Positions 17,670 through 24,861 of a stretch of DNA of 64,000 bases are shown piece after piece (within the stretch, counting starts at the first letter, position 1; the number at the start of each line of letters is the position of its first letter). The stretch lies in the NCBI RefSeq assembly GCF_016405885.1, contig NZ_JAEKGC010000014.1, positions 55,382-119,381 of the forward strand. Reading direction: 5' to 3'. A model generated the notes under the pieces. It was not told the DNA's origin, searched no databases, and saw nothing but the letters and a program-made list of their open reading frames with translations. Source of the DNA: Arthrobacter sp. MSA 4-2 (GTDB lineage Bacteria; Actinomycetota; Actinomycetes; Actinomycetales; Micrococcaceae). Made by a program: the position numbers and the translations under genes.

Positions 17670-18176
17670 ATGCCGACCTCCCTGTTGATCCTTTCGGATA
17701 CCCACATCCCCTCCCGCGCGAAAACCCTCCCCGACGGCCTCTGGTCCGCGGTCGAAAGCGCCGACCTCGTGGTTCACGCCGGGGATTGGACGGACATCCA
17801 GTTCTTTGAAGAACTCCGCGACCGTTCCCGGCGCCTCCTGAGCTGCTACGGCAACAACGACGGCGACGCCCTGCGGGCCGAGCTGCCGCTCGTGGCGCGG
17901 GAAAAGATCGAGGGGCTCCGCTTCGCCGTCGTCCATGAGACGGGCGCCAAGACCGGCAGGGAGCAGCGGATGGACCGTGAATTCCCTGACACGGACGTGC
18001 TGGTCTTCGGTCACAGCCATATTCCGTGGGACACCGTCACTGGTGCCGGCATGAGGCTGCTGAACCCTGGATCCCCGACCGATCGACGGCGGCAGCCGCA
18101 CTGCTCGTATCTGACGGCAACCGTCGACGGCCACCGGCTCGACGTCGACCTTCACCTCCTACCGGTCCGGGCCTGA
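17670..18176 (+). CDS. YfcE/MJ0936-type metallophosphoesterase
   Basis: A 168-residue calcineurin-like phosphodiesterase. All metal-binding motifs of the YfcE family are present in order: SDTH (about 9-12), GDW, GNND, the buried His of AVVHE and GHSH, then NPGS. The length is typical of the minimal family. Members hydrolyse phosphodiesters such as bis-pNPP in vitro; the cellular substrate is unclear. Confidence 0.92.
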   Translation: MPTSLLILSDTHIPSRAKTLPDGLWSAVESADLVVHAGDWTDIQFFEELRDRSRRLLSCYGNNDGDALRAELPLVAREKIEGLRFAVVHETGAKTGREQRMDREFPDTDVLVFGHSHIPWDTVTGAGMRLLNPGSPTDRRRQPHCSYLTATVDGHRLDVDLHLLPVRA

Positions 18177-18226
18177 CCCGCCGGACGGGCCTCCGCAAGC
18201 GCTGCCGGGCATGGGACACTGGCCCT

Positions 18227-19069
18227 ATGATCCTGCTTGGCTGGAATCCCGACCGAGGTGATGATCCCTTTGGCGGGTACCGGTCGACTGTGGACGAGGT
18301 CACCGGGGCCGGGTTCTTCCGCTGCAAATGGCTCCTTCCTCCCCTCCAGGCAACGGCAGGGACCGAGGTGTGGCTGTTCAGCCAGGGAAGCCGCGAGCGC
18401 GGCGTTCTGGGCCACGGCAGGGTCGTCGCGCCCCCCGATCCCCTACCGTCCGGCCGGGGCGGAGCGCCGGGCATCGTCGAGTTCGATGCGCTGAGGCCCC
18501 GGGGAGACTCGATTCCCTTGGACCTGCTGACCCTGCGCGTCCCGGGCATCGCCTGGGGGGTGAACCGTCCCTCCCTCCGGATCCCAGCCGCGGCCGGGCT
18601 GGCGCTGCGGACCCTCTGGGCTGAGACCAGCACCCCCGAAGAGGCAGATCCCCTCCTTCCACCCCCTGGAACCCTCCCCCCGGGCGCGCTGGCCCAGGCC
18701 CGGGTCAACCGGTACGAAAGAGACCCCTCCGCGCGCCGCGTCTGCCTCGCCCACCACGGGACTTCCTGCGCGGTCTGCGGCTTTTCCTTCGAGGAGGCCT
18801 TCGGACCGCCCGGTCGGGACTTCGTGCACGTGCACCACCTCGCCCCGGCTACCCGCCTCGTGGCGGGCTACGAACTCGACCCGATCGCGGATCTTGTCCC
18901 GCTGTGCCCCAACTGCCACTCCATGGCACACCTGCGCCTCCCGGACCCCTACTCGCCGGCCGAACTGCGCGCACTGCGGTCCGCCGCAGGGTTTGTGCCG
19001 GGGACAACCCTCAGCCCGGAGCAGTTGACGGCCCAGGCTGACGCTGTGCGGATCCTGGGAGCCCGCTAA
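18227..19069 (+). CDS. EVE-like domain / HNH endonuclease
   Basis: A 280-residue protein. Residues 1-135 look like an EVE/PUA-like module (GTEVWLFSQGS, RGVLGHGRVV, then a terminal IP...LRTLWAE helix). Residues 170-240 form a Zn-HNH nuclease: Cys181-x2-Cys184, HVHH at 201-204 and Cys227-x2-Cys230-His231. EVE-HNH proteins include restriction enzymes that cut DNA with modified cytosine, so a type IV-like defence role is plausible. ATG at 18227 is 50 bases after the phosphoesterase gene and has only a weak RBS. No methyltransferase lies nearby. The EVE assignment is by eye and less certain than HNH. Confidence 0.8.
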   Translation: MILLGWNPDRGDDPFGGYRSTVDEVTGAGFFRCKWLLPPLQATAGTEVWLFSQGSRERGVLGHGRVVAPPDPLPSGRGGAPGIVEFDALRPRGDSIPLDLLTLRVPGIAWGVNRPSLRIPAAAGLALRTLWAETSTPEEADPLLPPPGTLPPGALAQARVNRYERDPSARRVCLAHHGTSCAVCGFSFEEAFGPPGRDFVHVHHLAPATRLVAGYELDPIADLVPLCPNCHSMAHLRLPDPYSPAELRALRSAAGFVPGTTLSPEQLTAQADAVRILGAR

Positions 19070-19173
19070 GAGGGCCGTGGTCAGATCCGCGAAAGCCCTC
19101 ATATACTGCGGATACGTCACGAGCCGATTGTCAAAGGCTGGTGCTGGGGACCCTTCAATGACAAGAGGTAAAG

Positions 19174-21105
19174 ATGGCCCGTGTCTTCGGGATAGCGGCC
19201 GCAGTGATTGCTGTCTTGGCCCTTCTGGTTCTGGGCTTCCTTCTGCTGAACCGCGAAGAGGACGGTGAGCGCAAGCCGGCGGCCGCAATCCACTTCACCG
19301 CGGCGGGGGACTTCGCCGCCTCGGGGGAAGCAGCGGCCGTCCTGACCAAGAATGCCTCACTGTCCCCGGAATTCACCCTGGCCCTGGGGGATCTGTCCTA
19401 CGGCCGTCCGGGCGGGGAACAGGAATGGTGCGACTTCGTCACGAGCAAGGTGGGTACAGCCTTTCCCTTCCAGCTGATCGCCGGCAACCATGAGAGCGAT
19501 GGCAGTGACGGAAACATCAACGACTTCTCCGCCTGCCTGCCCAACCGGCTGCCCGGACTGGTGGGGACCTACGGGCGCGAGTGGTACGTCGATGTGCCGG
19601 CCGAGGACCCGATCGCCCGCTTCGTGATGATCTCCCCGGGCCTGGTCTTTCCCGAAAGTGAATCGTCCTGGGATTACCGTCCCGGCTCGGACCACTACGC
19701 CTGGACGGAGTCGGCGATCGACGGTGCCCGTGACAGCGGCATCCCGTGGGTGATCGTTGGGAACCACATGCCGTGCCTGTCGCTGGGCGAGTACAGCTGC
19801 TCGGCGGGCGAAGAGCTCACCAACCTGCTGATCAGCAAGAAGGTTGATCTTGTGCTCAACGGCCACGAGCACCTGTACCAGCGCACCTACCAGATCGGGC
19901 ATGGGGACGGCTGCGCCGAGATCGTCCCCGACGCCTTCAATGAGGAGTGCATTACCGACACCGACAGTTCACTCGCCCAGGGCCCGGGCACGGTCTTCGC
20001 GACCATCGGCACCGGTGGAATCGGCCTGCGCGATGCCAACCCCGCCGACCCGGAGGCCGGTTACTTCGCGGCCCGGACGGCCACCAACGCCAATCCCACC
20101 CACGGCCTGCTCGATGTCTCCGTCACCGAACGCTCAATCTCGGCCGAGTTCGTTCGGGCGGCCGGCGGAACCTTCGAAGACTCCTTCACCATCCGGGCGA
20201 AAGCGGGAGGCCGGGATAGCGAGGCCTCCTTCACCGAGGACTGCGCGGGCCTTGGCTGCGCCCTTGACGCCTCCACGCCCCTTCCCGCGCAGGGGAACCG
20301 TTCCTATACGTGGGACTTCGGCAACGGCGAAACCGCCACCGGGGTCCGGCCGACCATCACCTATGACGCCCCGGGGGACTATGAGATCTCCCTGACCGTC
20401 AAGGACAAGGCAGGCAGTGAAACCGTCTCCAAGCGGGTCTCGGTGGGCGAAGGGGCGGCCTCGACCTTCTCGGACCCGTTCGAGCGCACCACGGAAACCG
20501 GCTGGGGCGACGCCGAGGAAGGCGGGGCCTGGACCGACAGCGGGGAACCGGGCGCCTTCAGTGTGGCGGATGGGAGCGGGATCATGCAGCTGGCTACACC
20601 CGCGTCGGGAGCGGCCGCGTCCCTGGAGGCGGTGAACAGCTCCAGGATGGACCTGCGAGCCGCCCTTGGGGTGGATCGGCGCCCGGCCGGAGGAAGCCTG
20701 TATCTGCGCCTGATCACCCGACAGACCGACCGCGCCGGGGCCTACCGAACGGTCCTTAAATTCTCGCCCGAGGGCGAACTTTCCTTCCTGATCGACCGGG
20801 TCAACAGGGACGGCGCCGAGGTGCGGATCGGACCTGAAGTTATAGTCCCCGACCTCTCGGTCGCCGGAGGCGAGATCGTCAATGTGCGGGCCCAGGCCAC
20901 CGGCACGAGTCCGACAACCCTGCGCGCCAAGGTCTGGAAGGCAGGAGAACCGGAACCCTCGGAATGGCAGATCGACACCAGCGATTCCGCCCCCGGGCTC
21001 CAGACTCCCGGGGCCGCCGGCATCAACACCTACCTCTCATCGGGGGCGACCAACGCCCCGGTCACCGTCCAGTTCGAGGAGATCACCGGCACCCTCACGG
21101 AATAG
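19174..21105 (+). CDS. Membrane-anchored/secreted metallophosphoesterase with PKD domain
   Basis: A 643-residue extracytoplasmic protein. An N-terminal hydrophobic helix (about 5-25) acts as signal or anchor. Residues about 38-330 are a purple-acid-phosphatase-like calcineurin domain with AAGDFA, LGDLSYG, AGNHES, VGNHMP and NGHEHLYQR metal motifs. Residues about 350-425 form a PKD domain (YTWDFGNGE), followed by a beta-rich C-terminal region of about 200 residues resembling a laminin-G/concanavalin-like carbohydrate-binding fold. It probably releases phosphate from extracellular substrates and may attach to polysaccharide. ATG at 19174, RBS AGAGG. Confidence 0.85.
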   Translation: MARVFGIAAAVIAVLALLVLGFLLLNREEDGERKPAAAIHFTAAGDFAASGEAAAVLTKNASLSPEFTLALGDLSYGRPGGEQEWCDFVTSKVGTAFPFQLIAGNHESDGSDGNINDFSACLPNRLPGLVGTYGREWYVDVPAEDPIARFVMISPGLVFPESESSWDYRPGSDHYAWTESAIDGARDSGIPWVIVGNHMPCLSLGEYSCSAGEELTNLLISKKVDLVLNGHEHLYQRTYQIGHGDGCAEIVPDAFNEECITDTDSSLAQGPGTVFATIGTGGIGLRDANPADPEAGYFAARTATNANPTHGLLDVSVTERSISAEFVRAAGGTFEDSFTIRAKAGGRDSEASFTEDCAGLGCALDASTPLPAQGNRSYTWDFGNGETATGVRPTITYDAPGDYEISLTVKDKAGSETVSKRVSVGEGAASTFSDPFERTTETGWGDAEEGGAWTDSGEPGAFSVADGSGIMQLATPASGAAASLEAVNSSRMDLRAALGVDRRPAGGSLYLRLITRQTDRAGAYRTVLKFSPEGELSFLIDRVNRDGAEVRIGPEVIVPDLSVAGGEIVNVRAQATGTSPTTLRAKVWKAGEPEPSEWQIDTSDSAPGLQTPGAAGINTYLSSGATNAPVTVQFEEITGTLTE

Positions 21106-21116
21106 CACCGCCGCCG

Positions 21117-21143
21117 GACCCTACCGGCGCCGCCGGTAGGGTC
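21117..21143. terminator. Hairpin between convergent genes
   Basis: A 12-bp perfect stem (GACCCTACCGGC with complement), 3-base loop, lies between the phosphoesterase stop and the TetR gene stop, overlapping the latter by two bases. Confidence 0.7.
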
Positions 21144-21732
21144 ACCGGGGAAAAGCGGCCAGTGCGCGTTCCGCCACCCGGGCCAGATCAGGACGGGACG
21201 CCCCGGCCGAGGCCTGAACGGCGAGCCCTGCCGTGACCGTGGCAAGATACCGCGCCAACTCGGCGGGGTCCTCGGATGCGGAAAGATCGCCCTCGTCGAT
21301 GGCCTGCTGGAAGCGGCGGACGAACCGGGCCTCGCCGGCGCCGCGGCTCTCGTTCAGGAAATCGACAATCCGCTGGTCGGTGGGATGGCCTGAGAGCCCG
21401 CCCTGGATGGAAAGGCACCCGCGGGGTCGATCGGGCAGCGTAATCGAGACAACGTTGGAGCGCAGGTAGTGCTCCGCCACCGCCCGCGCGGTGGGCATGG
21501 CGAGGGCTGCATCGATGTAAGACATTTCGACCCGTGCGTACCGGCCGATCGCCTGCCGGAACGTGCCTTCCTTGTTGCCGAAGGCCGCGTACAGGCTCGG
21601 GCGGCTGATGCTCATCGCGTTCGTAAGGTCCTCAAGGGTCGTGCCCTCATACCCCTGGCGCCAGAAGACGTCGACCGCTCGCTCAAGGGCCTCATCGACA
21701 TCGAACTCACGGGGCCTGCCTCGAGCCGCCAT
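21142..21732 (-). CDS. TetR/AcrR family regulator
   Basis: A 196-residue transcriptional repressor. The N-terminal helix-turn-helix is clear (RGRPREFDVDEALERAVDVF, then GTTLEDLTNAMSISRPSLYAAFGNKE). The C-terminal ligand pocket has RGCLSIQGGL and resembles the TetR_C family found on regulators of oxidoreductase genes. It is divergent from the NTF2-like gene at 21955, which it may control. Confidence 0.92.
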   Translation of the reverse strand: MAARGRPREFDVDEALERAVDVFWRQGYEGTTLEDLTNAMSISRPSLYAAFGNKEGTFRQAIGRYARVEMSYIDAALAMPTARAVAEHYLRSNVVSITLPDRPRGCLSIQGGLSGHPTDQRIVDFLNESRGAGEARFVRRFQQAIDEGDLSASEDPAELARYLATVTAGLAVQASAGASRPDLARVAERALAAFPR

Positions 21733-21918
21733 CAGCCTTCACCCTCCTGCCATCGAACGCATCCGTGGAAATCAACGGACGAGCCGCAGCCGTGATTCCA
21801 CCCAATTCTCCCATGGACCAGCACGCGCACCGGGAGCCGGCACCACCCCGACGCGCAGGGGGCCGGAGGCCCGGGCACACGGGCCGGCCGCCGGCCGGAG
21901 GCAAGCGCAGGGCGTTAT

Positions 21919-21947
21919 TTGACGATCTAGTCCAGAAACGCCATTCT
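21919..21947 (+). promoter_or_regulatory. Promoter of NTF2-like gene, leaderless
   Basis: TTGACG, 17-bp spacer, CATTCT. The -10 box ends seven bases before the ATG at 21955, and there is no Shine-Dalgarno sequence, so the transcript should begin at or next to the start codon. The spacer contains GACGATCTAGTC, a weak dyad that the divergent TetR protein could bind. Confidence 0.5.
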
Positions 21948-21954
21948 TGACTGT

Positions 21955-22368
21955 ATGGCAAATAACGAATCATCTCTTGAGCGCCTCGTCGCCCGTTTCC
22001 TTCAGGCCCTGGGCAATAACGACGCCGAAGGCGTGGAAGCCCTGTTCGCCGATGACATCGACTGGTACGTCCCCGGCCACCCGGACCTGCCGTGGACGGG
22101 CCTCCGATCCAAGGGATCCCAGGTCGCTGAGTACTTCCACACCATGTGGCCGCACTTCGACTCCGATAAGAGCAGGGTCCAACTCGACAAGCTGGTCCTC
22201 TCGGGCGAGGACGCCGTCATCTTTGCGACCTTCGCGCACACGGCCCGCAGCACCGGCCGCTCCTTCGTGACCCCTGCCGTCCTCCACCTCGTTGCCGCCG
22301 ACGGCAGGTTCGTTCGAATGCATCTCTCCGAAGACACCGAGGTTGTGGCCAGGGCGTTCTTCGACTGA
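21955..22368 (+). CDS. SnoaL/NTF2-like protein
   Basis: A 137-residue cone-shaped NTF2-like fold protein (ketosteroid isomerase superfamily). The N-terminal helix VARFLQALGNNDAEGVEALF and the DIDWYVPG strand are typical. The family includes isomerases, hydrolases and non-enzymatic binding proteins, so no reaction is assigned. It is divergent from the TetR gene and is likely its target. Confidence 0.85.
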   Translation: MANNESSLERLVARFLQALGNNDAEGVEALFADDIDWYVPGHPDLPWTGLRSKGSQVAEYFHTMWPHFDSDKSRVQLDKLVLSGEDAVIFATFAHTARSTGRSFVTPAVLHLVAADGRFVRMHLSEDTEVVARAFFD

Positions 22369-22582
22369 GCCCGCCTCCGCCGCTCAACGAGGCCCCTCGG
22401 TCCCGCCTGGCGCTCCTCTCCAATGCCGTTACACCACAATCGGCAGCCGGCGCGAGTGATAGAGCGCACCCCTCCCACCCCGGACACCGGTCCACCGGGG
22501 CCCTAGGATCGATGGGAACGGCGTTGCATTCGGCAGCGCGCCCCGCACCAGCGGGATACGTCAGCAAGGAAGGTACGCAACA

Positions 22583-22843
22583 GTGATTGGATTCATCATT
22601 GCCGGGCTCATCATCGGCGCACTCGCGCGGCTGATCAAGCCGGGCAAGCAGCACCTCGGGCTGGTCGCCACCCTGCTGCTGGGCCTCGTTGGCTCGGTCA
22701 TCGGGGGCTCTATCGCCAGCCTCTTGGGCACCGGGGACATTTTCGAACTCAATGTCCTTGGCTTCATCGTCTCGGTCATCGCCGCCGTCCTGCTGATCGG
22801 CGTAGCCGAAGGCGTGGCCGGGCGCCGCCGCGTCACCCGCTAA
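22583..22843 (+). CDS. GlsB/YeaQ/YmgE family stress membrane protein
   Basis: An 86-residue integral membrane protein with three helices separated by short turns; the family signature IIGALARLIKPG and LLGLVGSVIGG are present. Members are induced in stationary phase or acid stress in other bacteria; molecular role unknown. The start is GTG at 22583 with AAGGAAGG about 10 bases before it. Confidence 0.9.
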   Translation: MIGFIIAGLIIGALARLIKPGKQHLGLVATLLLGLVGSVIGGSIASLLGTGDIFELNVLGFIVSVIAAVLLIGVAEGVAGRRRVTR

Positions 22844-22913
22844 CTCCGGTACCGCGGGGCCGGCGCGCACTGCGTCGGCCCCGCGTCGTCGTGGCCCGTC
22901 CGTGGCCTGCCGG

Positions 22914-23489
22914 TCAGGTGCGGCGGAGCCTCATAAGGCGGCGGACGGCGGCCACCCCCAGTCCGCCGGCTACCAACCACGGACCGCCGACAAGAAGCGG
23001 ATCGATCCACTGGTGGTTCACGTCGACACGCTTCTTCCCGATCCGCGAGGTGATTCCGTGGCGGGAGAATTCGCTGAGTACTCCGGTCTGGGTGATCGGG
23101 TTGTCGGGGCGCAGGCTCACGAATGAACGCAGGTGATGTTCCACCGCATCGACGCGGTCCGCGGCAAGTAGCAGGAGCCAGTGGGCCGCGCGACCTTCGC
23201 TGTACTTCTTGTACGAGTATTTCCGGATCACCCCCGAGAGTCCTTTGGGCGGCGTTGAGGTTCCAAAGACCGGGGTAAGGAACTTGTGCTCGATCGAGCG
23301 TTCGCGCGGCCACTTTTCCTCCTGCCGTTCCGGGAAGTCCCAGCGGGCCCCGTTGAGGGTCGGGTCGAACTGTTCCTTCGGCACCGAGGGGCGGTCCTTC
23401 GGGTCGAGGTCCACGCCCCAGCCGGGTATCGCGGCGCGCAGCTCCTCGCTCGACCTCGCGCGGGTTGGCTTCTTCGCTGTGTACGGCAC
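22914..23489 (-). CDS. Conserved hypothetical protein in alcohol dehydrogenase operon
   Basis: A 191-residue protein starting 11 bases after the zinc alcohol dehydrogenase stop, so co-transcribed with it. Basic N-terminus, then a conserved core (KKYSEGRAAHWLLLLAADRVDA) and a C-terminal hydrophobic helix (about 165-182) that could anchor it to the membrane. No catalytic motif is recognised. Proteins of this type are commonly seen beside this dehydrogenase in soil actinobacteria, to my recollection. Confidence 0.75.
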   Translation of the reverse strand: MPYTAKKPTRARSSEELRAAIPGWGVDLDPKDRPSVPKEQFDPTLNGARWDFPERQEEKWPRERSIEHKFLTPVFGTSTPPKGLSGVIRKYSYKKYSEGRAAHWLLLLAADRVDAVEHHLRSFVSLRPDNPITQTGVLSEFSRHGITSRIGKKRVDVNHQWIDPLLVGGPWLVAGGLGVAAVRRLMRLRRT

Positions 23490-23500
23490 GGTCCTTCCCT

Positions 23501-24649
23501 TCAGTTGGCCGCGGGGAGAATCAACGGCTTGATGCAGTTATCCAGCTTGGCCGAGAAGATGTGATACCCCTCGGCGATGTGCTCGAGCGGGATCCGGTGC
23601 GTCACAATGTCGCTGGGCTTGAGGTAGCCGTTGCGGATATGGTCGAACAGCCGCGGCCACTGCCGCTTCACAGGAGCCTGGTTCATGCGCAGGGTAAGAC
23701 CCTTGTTGAGGGCGTCCCCAAACTTCACCGCGCTAAACATCGGCCCGTACGCGCCCACCACGGACACCGTCCCGCCCTTGCGGACGGCGTCGATCGCCCA
23801 GTTCAGCGCGATCGGAGAGCCGCCCTGCAGCTTGAACTTCGAGGAGGTGACGTGCTGCAGGAAGTTGCCGTCGGCCTCGGCCCCAACGGCGTCAATGACC
23901 ACATCGGCGCCCAGGTAGTCGGTCGCCTTCTTCATCTCGACGACGATGTCGTCGTACTCAGCGAAGTTGTAGGTCTCGGCATGGGCGAAGGTGCGCGCCT
24001 TCTCCAGCCGGTACTCGAGATGGTCGATCACGATGACCCGACCGGCGCCCATCAGCCAGGAGGACTTTGCGGCAAAAAGGCCAACGGGCCCGGCGCCGAA
24101 GACCACGACGGTGTCCCCTTCGACGATGTCCCCGAGCTGGGCGCCGAAGTAGCCGGTGGCAAGGGCATCGGTGAGCAGGACGGCGTCCTCCTCATCCATC
24201 CACTCGGGAATGAGGCTCGGCCCGATATCCGCGAAGGGGACGCGGACGTATTCGGCCTGGCCGCCGTCGTACCCGCCGCAGGTGTGCGAGTACCCGTAGA
24301 TGCCGCCGACCGCGGTGGCGTTGGCGTTGACGTTGTGGCAGTTGGAGTACAGCCCGCGTGCGCAGAAGTAGCAGGTTCCGCAGTAGACGTTGAACGGGAC
24401 CATCACGCGGTCACCGGGTTTGAGGTTCTGCACCGAGGAGCCGACCTGCTCGACGACGCCGACGAACTCGTGGCCGAAGGTCATTCCCACCCGGGTGTCG
24501 GGCATCATGCCGTGGAAGAGGTGGAGATCCGACCCGCAGATGGCCGCGGTTGTCACCCGGACGATCGCGTCATTGGGGTGCTCGATCGGTGGGATGTCCT
24601 TTTCCTCAACCCGGATCTTGTACGGTCCGCGGTAGACCATTGCTCGCAT
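23501..24649 (-). CDS. Zinc-dependent alcohol dehydrogenase (formaldehyde dehydrogenase-like)
   Basis: Medium-chain dehydrogenase of 382 residues. Catalytic zinc ligands are visible in AAICGSDLHLFHG (Cys) and FGHEFVG (His-Glu). A structural-zinc loop with four Cys is present (YCGTCYFCARGLYSNC), and the Rossmann motif is GAGPVGLFAAK. The long insert around GGYDGGQAEYVRVP places it with glutathione-independent formaldehyde/threonine-like dehydrogenases. It leads a two-gene operon with the 22914 gene. Confidence 0.92.
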   Translation of the reverse strand: MRAMVYRGPYKIRVEEKDIPPIEHPNDAIVRVTTAAICGSDLHLFHGMMPDTRVGMTFGHEFVGVVEQVGSSVQNLKPGDRVMVPFNVYCGTCYFCARGLYSNCHNVNANATAVGGIYGYSHTCGGYDGGQAEYVRVPFADIGPSLIPEWMDEEDAVLLTDALATGYFGAQLGDIVEGDTVVVFGAGPVGLFAAKSSWLMGAGRVIVIDHLEYRLEKARTFAHAETYNFAEYDDIVVEMKKATDYLGADVVIDAVGAEADGNFLQHVTSSKFKLQGGSPIALNWAIDAVRKGGTVSVVGAYGPMFSAVKFGDALNKGLTLRMNQAPVKRQWPRLFDHIRNGYLKPSDIVTHRIPLEHIAEGYHIFSAKLDNCIKPLILPAAN

Positions 24650-24803
24650 CAGTGCCGCCTTTCAGGGCAGTTCAAGGGCTGGTTGGTAGCGTTCCACGGC
24701 CGCGGAAAGAGGGTCAAGAATTTTGTTGGACGCACCTTGCCCTGTACGTTTCTGCCGCTGATGCTAGGAAGTCACCGGCTGGGCCGACCTTCGGACACGC
24801 AGA

Positions 24804-24839
24804 AGGCCGCGGCCGGATCGATCGATCCTGCCGCGGCCT
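24804..24839 (-). terminator. Terminator after coiled-coil gene
   Basis: AGGCCGCGGC pairs perfectly with GCCGCGGCCT, and the loop itself is the palindrome GGATCGATCGATCC, giving a nearly continuous 17-bp hairpin. It lies 22 bases beyond the coiled-coil stop and upstream of the alcohol dehydrogenase gene. Confidence 0.8.
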
Positions 24840-24861
24840 ACTGCGGGGTCTTGCCGCTTGA

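Noticed and set aside
22400..22460. GGTGTAACGGC-like D-arm sequence on the minus strand
   Set aside because: No anticodon or T-arm follows; not a tRNA.
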